Assembly: GCF_014648315.1 (NCBI RefSeq)
Contig: NZ_BMQW01000004.1
Span: forward strand, 62,001 to 126,000
Source of the DNA: Shewanella ulleungensis
GTDB lineage: Bacteria > Pseudomonadota > Gammaproteobacteria > Enterobacterales > Shewanellaceae
Reading direction: 5' to 3'
DNA length: 64,000 bases
Shown here one piece after another: positions 9,954 through 19,376 of the stretch (positions within the stretch are counted from its first letter, which is position 1; every line of letters begins with the position of its first letter). The notes under the pieces are model-generated. The model had not been told where the DNA came from. It saw nothing but the letters and a program-made list of their open reading frames with translations, and made no database searches. The translations under genes were made by a program, and so were the position numbers.

Positions 9954-10314
9954 TTTGTGTAAACCGATGATGACTTAATGCCTTCAACTACCAATACCCG
10001 TTCGACACCGACTTACAGCACATGCTATTAAGAAACACTCTGTGTGGAACAACAGGCTTATGGGGCAATAGTTACGTATCGATTTAGAGTAAAACGATCA
10101 TTTACAGGCGCTATAGATCATTTAAGGGCAATAACTCTCATACTTAACGTTACTTTAATGGTTGTGAATATTCATAAATCCTATATTTGCTCAGGTTTAC
10201 TCGTGATTTGCATAACTAAATAAGTATTTTTATGCTAAAAAACCATAAAAGTAGATAAAATAGCATCAGTTTGCACATTAACTAGCCGAACGAGTAAAAA
10301 GATTTAAAAAGCAC
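9954..10314. other. Intergenic stretch without recognised features
   Basis: No gene, structured RNA or clear repeat is visible in this 360-base interval between the yggX terminator and the tRNA promoter. In E. coli this is where mltC lies, but no lytic transglycosylase remnant is seen. Confidence 0.4.
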
Positions 10315-10343
10315 TTGCACGATAAAAACCATCGCTATATTAT
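10315..10343 (+). promoter_or_regulatory. Sigma-70 promoter of the tRNA operon
   Basis: TTGCAC (10315-10320) and TATTAT (10338-10343) are separated by exactly 17 bases. The bases after the -10 box (GTGCGCACTCC) form a GC-rich discriminator, the type associated with stringent control of stable RNA promoters. The first tRNA begins about 80 bases downstream. Confidence 0.8.
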
Positions 10344-10423
10344 GTGCGCACTCCAGACGAGACAGGCACTGATTACCAAGTCAGAACCTAGTTTGAAGTA
10401 GTAAACTAACGCTTAGTTTAGTT

Positions 10424-10499
10424 GCCCGAATAGCTCAGTCGGTAGAGCAGAGGATTGAAAATCCTCGTGTCCCTGGTTCGATTCCGGGTTCGGGCACCA
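10424..10499 (+). tRNA. tRNA-Phe (GAA)
   Basis: This 76-base gene folds as a standard cloverleaf. The acceptor stem is GCCCGAA/TTCGGGC, the anticodon GAA sits in the loop TTGAAAA, the T-loop is GGTTCGATTCC, and CCA is encoded. The tRNA-Thr gene follows 6 bases later in the same transcript. Confidence 0.97.
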
Positions 10500-10505
10500 C
10501 AATTA

Positions 10506-10581
<76 letters not shown>

Positions 10582-10591
10582 TAAAAACAAA

Positions 10592-10617
10592 AAAGCCACT
10601 CAATGAGTGGCTTTTTT
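10592..10617 (+). terminator. Terminator of the tRNA operon
   Basis: A GCCACTC/GAGTGGC stem, extended by A-T pairs, is followed by six T residues right after tRNA-Thr. Confidence 0.92.
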
Positions 10618-10668
10618 GCATCTGACGACCCTGTATTAATAATATGACAAACGCCCTGCCTAGCTTTA

Positions 10669-10932
10669 ATACCATTCCGCATTAGTAAATGATCTCTCAG
10701 CGAGAATTTAAAAGGGCTTAAACAAGGCGAATGACTAATGAATAGTGTTCTCTTTCGAAGTCATGCAACGCAGTGTAAGCCCTTTTAAAACTCGTCACAA
10801 AGGAATGCCCCAGCCGCTTTTGCCCTGTATTCTCGCTATTTGAAAGGGAACAACCATTAAGACATAGCAACGCCTTAAATTAAAAACCGCTGGATGCATT
10901 CTGAGTGGTCACTTATTAATGCGCAATGGTAT
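10669..10932. mobile_element. MITE-like inverted-repeat element, copy A
   Basis: The 264-base stretch starts ATACCATTCCGCATTA and ends TAATGCGCAATGGTAT. Its first and last 27 or so bases are imperfect inverted repeats of each other, continuing into TGA-C--CTCAG inside. No coding capacity is seen. The ends match those of the elements at 58228-58514 and 50407-50716, and an internal AAAGGGAAYAACCATT segment is shared with the 58-kb copy. A small non-autonomous transposable element is the simplest reading. Confidence 0.7.
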
Positions 10933-11041
10933 ACAACAATCTGGCTTTATCTCTTGAATGGTTAACATTAAGGTACAAATAGCGAGCCATAAAAAAGACA
11001 CTCATTGAGTGCCTTAATATTAATGCGAACATATAAACAGG

Positions 11042-11743
11042 CTATTTACCTTGCATTTCAACTCTTGCAAGACGATTAACTTGGTTTAACGAACCTAAAT
11101 GACCAAAGATTGGACCTAACAAACCACGCTTTTTCAAGTCTAAAAACTCTTCGTCAGTTAATGCATTAAGTTTTACTTCATCAATAACATACAGACCATT
11201 GATATTGCGTTTTTCGCCAGCCACATCTACCGTTAGTGTTTGATTAATCAGTAAGCCTTTTTCATTTAAAAAGCCTAAAATGCCACGAGTAGCTTGATCT
11301 TGCTCATAGTGAGTAATCAATGCCTTCTTGCGTGCTTCTAAAAACGGCGTTTCTTTTACGCCGTCAAATAATGCTTCACCGTCTGTTTTGCTAACTTCTT
11401 TTGCTCCTTCACGGATCCCAATCCACACTTTGTCTTTCACATCAGGGTTAAGCACTAATCCAAGTGGGTAATCGCGCACAACGGCTGGAATATACAAACC
11501 TTGCCACTTGCCATCTTTCACACTTAAGTTTTGTCCAGGCTTTAAACCTAGCATTGCAACTGATTGAAATTCATTAGTATCGCTATTTTTAACAAATACA
11601 ATTGGGTATTCCGTTGCTGCGCGACTGATTTCATGAAGTGTTACAGGCACGATATGCTGCTCAGACACATGTGAAAAGTCACTTGGGATCAGCTTTAAAT
11701 CACCATGTTTTGTTTGTTCTAATAGCGTAATTTGGTTTTGCAT
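11042..11743 (-). CDS. SapC family protein
   Basis: This 233-residue protein matches the SapC family, with an N-terminal segment of the type HxxLKLIPSDFSH, then YPIVFVKN, FQSVAMLGL and GKWQGLYIPAVVRDYPL. The start used is MQNQITL, because GGGAG lies 5 bases upstream; a further in-frame ATG six codons upstream is less well placed. The family's biochemical role is not established. Members often neighbour TonB-dependent receptor or tryptophan-halogenase genes, but here it stands alone before ndh. It has no signal peptide, so it is probably cytoplasmic. Confidence 0.82.
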   Translation of the reverse strand: MQNQITLLEQTKHGDLKLIPSDFSHVSEQHIVPVTLHEISRAATEYPIVFVKNSDTNEFQSVAMLGLKPGQNLSVKDGKWQGLYIPAVVRDYPLGLVLNPDVKDKVWIGIREGAKEVSKTDGEALFDGVKETPFLEARKKALITHYEQDQATRGILGFLNEKGLLINQTLTVDVAGEKRNINGLYVIDEVKLNALTDEEFLDLKKRGLLGPIFGHLGSLNQVNRLARVEMQGK

Positions 11744-11910
11744 CTTGGCTCCCTGAGGCACTGATTATCTTCTTTGACGTACGTATAGCGTAATTGCGAT
11801 ACGAGAGTTAACAACTCGTTAATAACTGAAACTACCAAGATCAATCTTAAATTCAAGTACATTTAGATTAAATTGCGCTTATCGTCATCAAAAGCTGTTT
11901 TATTGTGCAA

Positions 11911-11940
11911 CAAAAAGGGCTCTAACAGTAAAAAGCCCTT
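11911..11940 (-). terminator. Terminator after ndh
   Basis: On the reverse strand a 7-bp stem AAGGGCT/AGCCCTT with a 12-base loop is followed by TTTTG, about 20 bases after the ndh stop. Confidence 0.75.
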
Positions 11941-11958
11941 AATTGGTTAAAAGCGAGC

Positions 11959-13245
11959 CTAATGTAATTTAAGTTTAGGGCGCTGCCAGCGTAGTAATTT
12001 TTGGGCTATACGATACACAGTTGCAGAGAACCAACCGTACAAGCTAGCTAAGTGGCGTTGATATAACGAGATATACATTAAACGTGCAACATGGCCTTCT
12101 ACGAAAAAATCGCCAGAGCGTAAATTCCCCATTAAATTGCCGACTGCAGAAAAACGACTTAATGAAACCAATGAACCATAATCTTTGTACTCAAATGGCT
12201 TTTCAGGCTGTGATTTCATTTTTAAACACAAGTTGGAATAAAGGCGGTCTGCCATTTGCGCTGCGGCTTGGGCACGGGGTGGAACAGGTTTGCCTGATGG
12301 CAATATCAATTGTGCACAATCACCTAACGCATAGATGTCATTTATTCCTTTTACTCGCATGCATTCATCTACATCTAATTGATTACGAGGTGTCACAGGA
12401 AGTTGAGTAAAGTTCTCGAATACTTTAGGGCCTTTAACACCTGCAGCCCACACCTTAATATTGGCTTTTATTACATCTCCCGTTGCGGTTACAAAGCCTT
12501 CTTTGGTGACTTCTTTAACCTGTACACCTAAATGCAGTTTGACTCCGAGCTTTGATAATACCGTTTGTGCTCTAGCACTCACTTGCTCTGGCAATTGTGG
12601 TAATATTTTATTTGATGCTTCAATGAGGTTAATGTCTAAATGATCTTTTGAGATATTTTGATAGCCATATTCTTTTACTGACTCAATCACATGATGAAGC
12701 TCTGCCGATAGCTCAACGCCTGTAGCCCCCGCACCAACAATACCGATACCTAACTGATCTTGAGTTTCATTAAGTTGAAGCAAGGCGTCCATCAATTTGT
12801 GATGAAATAAATTAGCGCTATCGAGGCTGTCTAAAAAAATACAATGTTTCTCCGCGCCAGGCGTATTAAAACTATTAGACACACCACCTAAAGCTAACAC
12901 CAAAGTGTCGTACTCAATATGGCGAGCTGCGATGATTTGTTCGCCATCATCGTTATAGACGGCCGCTAACTGGATTGTTTTAGCTTGTGGATCACATTGT
13001 TCAATGGCGCCACGAATATAGCGATAGCCATTTTTAAGCCCATGATCACGATATTGTAATCCTTCGATAGATTGATCTATAACCCCTACGGCAACTTCAT
13101 GTAGTTTTGGCTTCCAAATGTGTACGGTGTTCTTATCAATCAAGCTTATATCGACCAAAGAATTGTTACCGAACTTACGCCCCAATTTCGAAGCTAATGC
13201 TAAACCTGCTGCTCCACCACCTACAATAACAATTCTTTGCTGCAT
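11959..13245 (-). CDS. ndh: Type II NADH dehydrogenase
   Basis: Ndh is a single-subunit FAD enzyme that passes electrons from NADH to quinone at the inner membrane without pumping protons. The 428-residue protein has the N-terminal FAD fold (IVIVGGGAAGLALASKLG), the NAD fold (GIVGAGATGVELSAEL) and the IYALGDCAQ motif near residue 305. The C-terminal region from about 375 is amphipathic and hydrophobic (ARLMYISLYQRHLASLYG), as in E. coli Ndh (434 residues), where it helps membrane attachment. An AGAGGTAATTT ribosome binding site precedes the ATG. Confidence 0.94.
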   Translation of the reverse strand: MQQRIVIVGGGAAGLALASKLGRKFGNNSLVDISLIDKNTVHIWKPKLHEVAVGVIDQSIEGLQYRDHGLKNGYRYIRGAIEQCDPQAKTIQLAAVYNDDGEQIIAARHIEYDTLVLALGGVSNSFNTPGAEKHCIFLDSLDSANLFHHKLMDALLQLNETQDQLGIGIVGAGATGVELSAELHHVIESVKEYGYQNISKDHLDINLIEASNKILPQLPEQVSARAQTVLSKLGVKLHLGVQVKEVTKEGFVTATGDVIKANIKVWAAGVKGPKVFENFTQLPVTPRNQLDVDECMRVKGINDIYALGDCAQLILPSGKPVPPRAQAAAQMADRLYSNLCLKMKSQPEKPFEYKDYGSLVSLSRFSAVGNLMGNLRSGDFFVEGHVARLMYISLYQRHLASLYGWFSATVYRIAQKLLRWQRPKLKLH

Positions 13246-13300
13246 AAATTACCTCTAAACACCTTTTACTAACAACGTGATACAAAATAAACAAATATAA

Positions 13301-13319
13301 AAAAAGGCCCCTGTGGGCC

Positions 13320-13321
<2 letters not shown>
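13301..13321 (-). terminator. Terminator overlapping the glnB stop
   Basis: On the reverse strand AAGGCCC/GGGCCTT with a 4-base loop is followed by a run of T residues. The first stem bases lie inside the glnB stop codon (13320-13322), so the last ribosome sits directly on the hairpin. Confidence 0.85.
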
Positions 13322-13670
<349 letters not shown>

Positions 13671-13879
13671 TCATCGGCTAAATTGTTGGTTAAACATATG
13701 TCGTCGTTGACGTTTATTGCAACCAAACTGCTTGCAAATATCTTACTTTAATCTGTGGCTAATTGTCGCTGCTATTTTACGTATTTAGAAAAAGATATTT
13801 CACAGCAAAAACACTGTTCATTTTCTATACTAACTGGCCCCGTAGCAGGATGCTGCAACCAGATTAAGGATGAACTGTT

Positions 13880-14404
13880 ATGCCTTACATTCAATCAAAC
13901 AAAGGCTTTGGCCTCATTGAAGTCATCGTTACCACATTAATTGTCATGTTAATGTCACTTATTGCCATTCCATCTTTTACAGCGTTGAATGAGCAAGTGA
14001 GAGCACAGAGCAGCATTAAAGTAATACAACAGACCATACAATTTGCCCGCAACATGGCAATTAGTTACGGAACCAGAGTCACAGTCTGCCCCATTGTCGA
14101 TAACAAATGCTCCTCAGATTGGCGAATTGGTTTAAGTGTATTTATCGATAGAGGTAAGAAAAATCAACTCGATGCCAGTGATAGCTTATTGCAACAGACT
14201 TCTGCATTTTATCAAAATGACTTTGTCGGCTACAACAGAGCAGCGGTGCGCTTTCAGCCAGATGGGCTTGCCTCAGGGACAAATGGAACGCTGACATATT
14301 GCCCTAGCACCATTGATAGTGAGTATTCCAAGGCGGTTATCGTTAATCAAGCGGGAAGAGCCAGAATGTCAAAGAAGAAAAATATTAAATGTAAGCCCAT
14401 TTAA
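13880..14404 (+). CDS. GspH/FimT family pseudopilin (first of two)
   Basis: This 174-residue protein has a short leader ending NKG, followed by FGLIEVIV and a hydrophobic stretch, the type III (prepilin) signal cut by PilD. Glu at +5 is present, but +2 is Gly where Thr is usual. The C-terminal half is a FimT/GspH domain with four cysteines that could form two disulfides (VCPI..KCSSDW, TYCP..IKC). It is clearly a paralogue of the next gene, sharing FARN/SQAxSYGxRVxVCPI, SVFID and PDG blocks. An AAGGA ribosome binding site precedes it. Likely a minor pilin of the type IVa pilus. Confidence 0.88.
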   Translation: MPYIQSNKGFGLIEVIVTTLIVMLMSLIAIPSFTALNEQVRAQSSIKVIQQTIQFARNMAISYGTRVTVCPIVDNKCSSDWRIGLSVFIDRGKKNQLDASDSLLQQTSAFYQNDFVGYNRAAVRFQPDGLASGTNGTLTYCPSTIDSEYSKAVIVNQAGRARMSKKKNIKCKPI

Positions 14405-14544
14405 AAAAGTGGTTTTATCTTTAATTAATAGTGATATACATCGTTTTGAGGAAATATATTAACTAGACAATAAATAGCCAATTAAACACTGTAATTCATG
14501 CTGTGCTTCGTTATACTCTTCTTTATATAGTTGAGGATACACAC

Positions 14545-15069
14545 ATGAAAAAGTTACAGTCAGGATTTACCTTAGTTGAGGTTATGGTTACGGTTACTGT
14601 GGCGGCTATTCTTCTTGCTGTTGCGGTGCCTTCATTCCAATCTCTTTACGAAGGGGTTAGAACAAGAAGTGCAATCAGCACGATAGAATCATCATTAGTT
14701 TTTGCCAGAAGCCAAGCTGTGAGTTATGGCAGTAGAGTCTCAGTTTGCCCTATAACATCGACTTCATGCGGCAGTGACTGGACACAAGGCTTTAGCGTAT
14801 TTATTGACAACGGTACTATTGGTTCAATGGACACGACTAATGGCATAGCAGATATTGTATTACGGAAAGTTGATGCATTTAATAGTAACGACTTTATTAA
14901 ATCAGACCTTACCAGATATAGTTTTAATCCTGATGGGATGGGCACCAACGGCGGTAGTGGAGTATTCAGATATTGCCCAGGAAAGGTAACGAGCAGCTCT
15001 TCCGAAGCATTAAGTATCAATTCTTCAGGACGTATTTCAAAAGTCACCACCACAGTGACATGTAGTTAA
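14545..15069 (+). CDS. GspH/FimT family pseudopilin (second of two)
   Basis: The start is placed at the ATG giving MKKLQSG-FTLVEVMV, with GAGG upstream; the frame is open 14 codons further but those residues do not fit a prepilin leader. The 174-residue product has the canonical G|FTLVE cleavage site, the N-terminal hydrophobic helix and a FimT/GspH C-terminal domain with the same four-cysteine layout as the previous gene. It lies 140 bases after its paralogue and convergent with the pilVWXY1E operon. FimT-type minor pilins help pilus assembly and, in some species, bind DNA for uptake; which role applies here is unknown. Confidence 0.9.
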   Translation: MKKLQSGFTLVEVMVTVTVAAILLAVAVPSFQSLYEGVRTRSAISTIESSLVFARSQAVSYGSRVSVCPITSTSCGSDWTQGFSVFIDNGTIGSMDTTNGIADIVLRKVDAFNSNDFIKSDLTRYSFNPDGMGTNGGSGVFRYCPGKVTSSSSEALSINSSGRISKVTTTVTCS

Positions 15070-15091
15070 CCTAAGTTTGGGTTACTTCAAT

Positions 15092-15129
15092 AAAAAAGGC
15101 TTACTTATTTAAATAAGTAAGCCTTTTTT
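15092..15129. terminator. Bidirectional terminator between the fimT and pil operons
   Basis: A perfect 19-bp palindrome, AAAAAAGGCTTACTTATTT and its complement, lies between two convergent genes. It has A and T runs on both sides and can stop both transcripts. Confidence 0.93.
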
Positions 15130-15151
15130 ATTTTCACATATTAATACAAGG

Positions 15152-15460
15152 TTAATACGTTCTTTGTGCGTCAAGCTCTCGCACTAATACATCTTTAAAT
15201 ACTTTATCTTCCGTTATACATTCAACCACTCTTTTAACGATCAGGCGCTCATTTGAGATGGTTGGGACATACTCTGCAAGTAAAGCGCTTTGTTCTTGTA
15301 TAAGGAGAGCTTTATCCCACTCAAATACTGCGATATTAGATCCATTAGGTGTTTCTATATGGCACTTATAAGTTGTTAACGCCACTACGTCTTCTTCTGA
15401 AGCTAAAACATTAGCAGATATAAACATTGATAATAGGACATAAGGTATTACTGTTTTCAT
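15152..15460 (-). CDS. TapY2-like small exported protein
   Basis: The 102-residue product starts at the ATG overlapping the pilE stop (ATGA), where GGAG lies just upstream, and begins with a signal peptide ending VLA-SEED. Two cysteines remain in the mature part (YKCHIE, VVECITE) and could form a disulfide. Size, signal peptide and place right after pilE match the TapY2 family described beside Aeromonas and Shewanella type IVa pilus genes. The match is from memory of the family's pattern, so it is moderate. It is the last gene of the pilV-W-X-Y1-E operon. Confidence 0.6.
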   Translation of the reverse strand: MKTVIPYVLLSMFISANVLASEEDVVALTTYKCHIETPNGSNIAVFEWDKALLIQEQSALLAEYVPTISNERLIVKRVVECITEDKVFKDVLVRELDAQRTY

Positions 15461-15852
15461 TTCCAACACTCCGTAGGGGTTTTGCTGCCTGTTGAGGTTA
15501 ATGATATTGCAGAACAAGCACTATCACGACTCGCTTGAACACCTACAGCGGTGGCAGTAACAGTGTAATTATCCCCGCTTAATGTGGTATCTACTTTATA
15601 GTAAGTATTTTCTACAACCCAAGGATCAGCTGTTAAACCGAGTTTAGTCATGTCAGTGGTAAAGCTTCGGTGATCCAGATAATACTGTTCCTGTAAATTA
15701 GCAACATGCATCACACCAGCTAAACCGTCACCCCTAGCTCCTTTAGCGACAAATTGAGTATAACTTGGATAAGCAATTGAAGCTAAAATGCCTACTATCA
15801 CGACAGTGATCATCACTTCAATTAATGTAAACCCGAACTGTAACTGCTTCAT
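15457..15852 (-). CDS. pilE: Type IV pilin, PilE family minor pilin
   Basis: The 131-residue protein has a six-residue leader and the prepilin site FG|FTLIEVMITVVIVGILASIAYPSY. A PilE-type C-terminal domain follows, with the conserved YYLDHRSF stretch and two cysteines (DSACSAI, PTECWK) for the D-loop disulfide. It follows pilY1 after 15 bases and overlaps the next gene by 4. Minor pilin PilE joins the PilVWX-PilY1 priming complex at the pilus tip. Confidence 0.93.
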   Translation of the reverse strand: MKQLQFGFTLIEVMITVVIVGILASIAYPSYTQFVAKGARGDGLAGVMHVANLQEQYYLDHRSFTTDMTKLGLTADPWVVENTYYKVDTTLSGDNYTVTATAVGVQASRDSACSAISLTSTGSKTPTECWK

Positions 15853-15867
15853 TATTTTTACTATTTC

Positions 15868-18800
15868 CTACTCATCAATATGATAATAAATTTTATTCGC
15901 GCCTAAACCACCACCGATACATTTATCATCACCAGCAGCACAGCCATCACTCTCATCATCATCTACTTTTTTCATGTCATCACCAGCAGAACCAATACCA
16001 ATTAAATACATATAACTATCTGATGTACCATTTGGCGGTATCACTAACTGCGGTGTATCAGGTACTCGCGCGCCCATTTCTAAATACTCTTGAGTGTATG
16101 AACGGGTACCTTTGTGTAGATCAAAACCATATAACCGGCCTTGACCAACCGCTAGACATTGGTTTGCAGAGGTATTGTCCCCTGGGACATAGGAAGTAAA
16201 ATACACTCGCCCTTGGATGATTGTAGAAGCGGATAAGCTTTTTTCTCCTTTCGCTGTGAAGTTATAGTACCAGCCTCGTTTAGTGCCAAAAGTAACATTT
16301 TCAGCTTCAGTTGTTGGTGCTGCCGAAGAAACATCATATAAATTAGACAATTCAAGTGTCGCAGGAATTTCCTTCCCTGTTGCGCCAGTAAAGGACTTAG
16401 TGACAACATTTCTGTCCTGCAGTACAAAAAACTGGTCTGAACGCGTTGTATCTAACGGATGTGGCCTGTTACCACTGCCCACTGTAACTGCATCATAAGG
16501 GATATTCTGGTACGTCAAACTAGTAGTAGTATTACTATCAGCATCCGTCACTGACACTTGAGATATATTCGTGAATACAGTTTGCGCAACTGCCGCTTCA
16601 GCAAAAAAGCGTCTATCAGTTGCTTGTGTTGAGCCGCCTAAACTCGCAAATTTAAATGCCGTCCACGGACTTGTTGAACTCGTCGGTGAAGCACTCGGTA
16701 AATCCATACGCCAAATATTAGCCCCTGTATCAGTTGCATATAATCTGTCTGTTAATTTATCACTGTTACTGTCTAATATTGCAATGCTGTTTGGAATACT
16801 ATCAACAATACCAGGTAATTGCGTACCACTAGAGCCTGTACCAAATCGATACACAAGGGCGCCTGTTTCAGCATTTAAAATATAAACGCTGCGGCCGGTA
16901 GTGTCATCAGTACCAACCCCTGCACCATCTTTTGTTGAAGGGTTATACCCACCGCCAATAATAACTACCGGAGATGCAGTATCAGCAGAAGTACTGCCTG
17001 CTGGTACACCAGGAATTAACGTGACCACGGGTTCCGCCCAAGACTGGCCCATATCACTCATCCCTGTTGAACTAGGGTCAACTTTCCACATAAATTGTGG
17101 AGAGTCAGGATTAGTAATGTTAAAGGCATAATACGATTTGCCCCCACGGCGCATACCCACAAATAACCAGGCTTTATCAATAGTACCTGATGCATTACGT
17201 TTAACATATGCTACTGGCGGACTATCCATACCGTATACAGAATGAACGCCTGTTGGCACGTTTGCCCTTAACTCTCTAAGGTTAGGTAATAGCTCTTGCG
17301 GCATAAAGGCCCAAGACTCTTCAATGCTAGCACCGCTGTCTTTAAACATATGTAAAAAGCCCGCATTGGTGCCCAGTAAAATACGGATATCTGGCGAGCC
17401 ATCAGTACCATAATTAATGGCTAACGGTTTAGAGTGTAATGGGTCGCCCATAATATCTGAACGTTTATCGGTGGTTGAGCCATCACTGTCTTCATCATCT
17501 ACATCGATGCCAATCGTCCAATCAAATAATTTGGTCAATTCAGTTTTATCGACCCCCATGAAAGTCGCTAAGGCCGCTTCACTACCGAGACTGGTAGCTG
17601 CATTTGATTTATTGAATGTTTTTAGTGCGCCGCCAGTACCAAAATTACCATATAGCGTGCGACTAGACGTTGATTGAAGCTTGGTTAATGCCCCTCCAAT
17701 TTCAACGTTATTACCATCACCGCCACCACTGGTTGAACTACAGACAGAGTCTGCTGTCCAATAGGAACATGCAGACGAAGCCAAATTGCCATCATCGTCA
17801 ATAGCATCATTGCCGTTTTTATCGACAATATCACCTGTACCAGTCACCTTAAACTTTTTCAAATTCCCTACCCAACGAGGACCTTCGTTAGGTAAAAACA
17901 TCGCGTAATAAACTGAATCTAACGTTTCAGTTCTATCAAAATTGTTACTGGCAATAGATGGAGAAGTGAAACTTGAATTAGTTTCTAGAATGTTAGAGAA
18001 AATCGACTGTAATGCTTCTTGTAATTTTTCAGCATTAGCTGCTGTGTAAGTTGCTCCGCCACCACGTGATGCCGTTTCTTTTAAAATACCTGCGACTGAA
18101 TCTGCATCAGAACCAAAACCAATAGTGTAAGTTGAAACGGTCTGAGTACCATCAAGGCTGGTGTTGACGTCATTGGTATTTAACCAACCAGCAAGCGCTG
18201 GTAAATAGTTACCTGAATATGCGCTTGTAATACCTGAAAGTTTTTTTATCAGAGTATCAGCATTATTGTCACGGGTTGGCTCACCATCTGTCATATAAAT
18301 AACATAGGCTTTATCTTGACACTGCTTACCCACAAATGGAGATGTATATTTTCCATCTTTTTCAATCGACTCGTCTCTCTCTGGAGTACGATCAGGATCA
18401 TCGTCACCAAAGTACACACCTAAACCAGCAAAGTAACGATACGCTTCATATAAATTTTCACATAATGGCGTGTATCCATCTGCTGTAAACTTGCCAATAG
18501 TGGTCAATAAGCTCGACTTATTCGATTCGTTATTTGTCGTGATACCATAAACAATACGCCCACCACTTTTTGAACCATTAGCATCATTTCGGTTAAACAC
18601 AGATAATCCAAAGTCAACGCCTGGAGTGGTAACAATGGTGTCTTCAATTACGCGTTTTGCCACATCTAATCTTGAATAATTTTTTTGCTTTTTAGTGCTA
18701 TGATACCAACTAACATATTTTTCAGTATATAATGTGATCGGTTGCCCAATACCAAAGTTAGTTAAGTTAGATTTTTCTATTGCTGCATCTATTTCAGCTG

Positions 18801-19374
18801 TAGATGACGAGTTATTTGCCACGGTGTAACGTACAGGACTTGCACTCGTACCGAGCCCGTCAACAGGAAAACCATAAAAGTTAGTGCCGTTATTATAATA
18901 ATTTCGCTCTGCAATATCTTCGTAACAATCAACTTGCTGGATAGAGCTTCCATCCGTTAAGGGTAATTCAGACCATACGCCATTTTCACCGACATATTTA
19001 TGCTCGCGAATATATCCGGTGAACATACCATAATCTTCAAGATATCCTTCCCCGACATCGCAACCATTTACACTGTGCAAGAAAAACTGACTGCTGCTTA
19101 CTTCAGGAATAGTGCTACTGCGAGTAAAATACAGTTTAGTATCACCCTTTAATGTACCATTTGAGGTATTCTCTTTTCCTCTTTCATAAGGCTCGTCTGT
19201 TTTAAAAGTAGAACTCATACTACCAGACGTATCAAAAATAATGAGTACTTGCGGTTTAGAACCCGTTCGAGCAGTAGATTCAAGTACATACAACTCAGTA
19301 TCATCGGCGAAGCTGATGGATGAGTAAGCCAAAATTGCAAATAGCAATGTGGATAATAACTGTTTCAAAAACAT
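15868..19374 (-). CDS. pilY1: PilY1 type IV pilus tip adhesin/assembly factor
   Basis: The 1168-residue protein has a signal peptide (cleavage near SFA-DDT). A von Willebrand A-like domain carries the metal-ion-dependent adhesion motif DTSGSM at residues 48-53 and MTDGEPT. The C-terminal half is the PilY1 seven-bladed beta-propeller, with MYGMDSPPVAY-type (VYGMDSPPVAYV) sequence and a calcium loop DSNSDKLTD near residue 860, like the EF-hand-type site needed for P. aeruginosa pilus extension. It sits between pilX (2-base gap) and pilE, as in other gammaproteobacteria. PilY1 primes pilus assembly and contacts surfaces. Confidence 0.95.
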   Translation of the reverse strand: MFLKQLLSTLLFAILAYSSISFADDTELYVLESTARTGSKPQVLIIFDTSGSMSSTFKTDEPYERGKENTSNGTLKGDTKLYFTRSSTIPEVSSSQFFLHSVNGCDVGEGYLEDYGMFTGYIREHKYVGENGVWSELPLTDGSSIQQVDCYEDIAERNYYNNGTNFYGFPVDGLGTSASPVRYTVANNSSSTAEIDAAIEKSNLTNFGIGQPITLYTEKYVSWYHSTKKQKNYSRLDVAKRVIEDTIVTTPGVDFGLSVFNRNDANGSKSGGRIVYGITTNNESNKSSLLTTIGKFTADGYTPLCENLYEAYRYFAGLGVYFGDDDPDRTPERDESIEKDGKYTSPFVGKQCQDKAYVIYMTDGEPTRDNNADTLIKKLSGITSAYSGNYLPALAGWLNTNDVNTSLDGTQTVSTYTIGFGSDADSVAGILKETASRGGGATYTAANAEKLQEALQSIFSNILETNSSFTSPSIASNNFDRTETLDSVYYAMFLPNEGPRWVGNLKKFKVTGTGDIVDKNGNDAIDDDGNLASSACSYWTADSVCSSTSGGGDGNNVEIGGALTKLQSTSSRTLYGNFGTGGALKTFNKSNAATSLGSEAALATFMGVDKTELTKLFDWTIGIDVDDEDSDGSTTDKRSDIMGDPLHSKPLAINYGTDGSPDIRILLGTNAGFLHMFKDSGASIEESWAFMPQELLPNLRELRANVPTGVHSVYGMDSPPVAYVKRNASGTIDKAWLFVGMRRGGKSYYAFNITNPDSPQFMWKVDPSSTGMSDMGQSWAEPVVTLIPGVPAGSTSADTASPVVIIGGGYNPSTKDGAGVGTDDTTGRSVYILNAETGALVYRFGTGSSGTQLPGIVDSIPNSIAILDSNSDKLTDRLYATDTGANIWRMDLPSASPTSSTSPWTAFKFASLGGSTQATDRRFFAEAAVAQTVFTNISQVSVTDADSNTTTSLTYQNIPYDAVTVGSGNRPHPLDTTRSDQFFVLQDRNVVTKSFTGATGKEIPATLELSNLYDVSSAAPTTEAENVTFGTKRGWYYNFTAKGEKSLSASTIIQGRVYFTSYVPGDNTSANQCLAVGQGRLYGFDLHKGTRSYTQEYLEMGARVPDTPQLVIPPNGTSDSYMYLIGIGSAGDDMKKVDDDESDGCAAGDDKCIGGGLGANKIYYHIDE

Positions 19375-19376
19375 GA

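Noticed and set aside
9954..10314. Remnant of mltC behind yggX
   Set aside because: E. coli has mltC here, but no frame in this interval resembles a lytic transglycosylase.
13755..13940. Forward open frame of 61 codons upstream of the first FimT gene
   Set aside because: It overlaps the FimT start in another frame, has no ribosome binding site and a composition unlike a protein.
18000..18300. PilY1 as a plain von Willebrand surface protein unrelated to pili
   Set aside because: The C-terminal propeller with a calcium loop and the pilVWX-pilE context identify PilY1.
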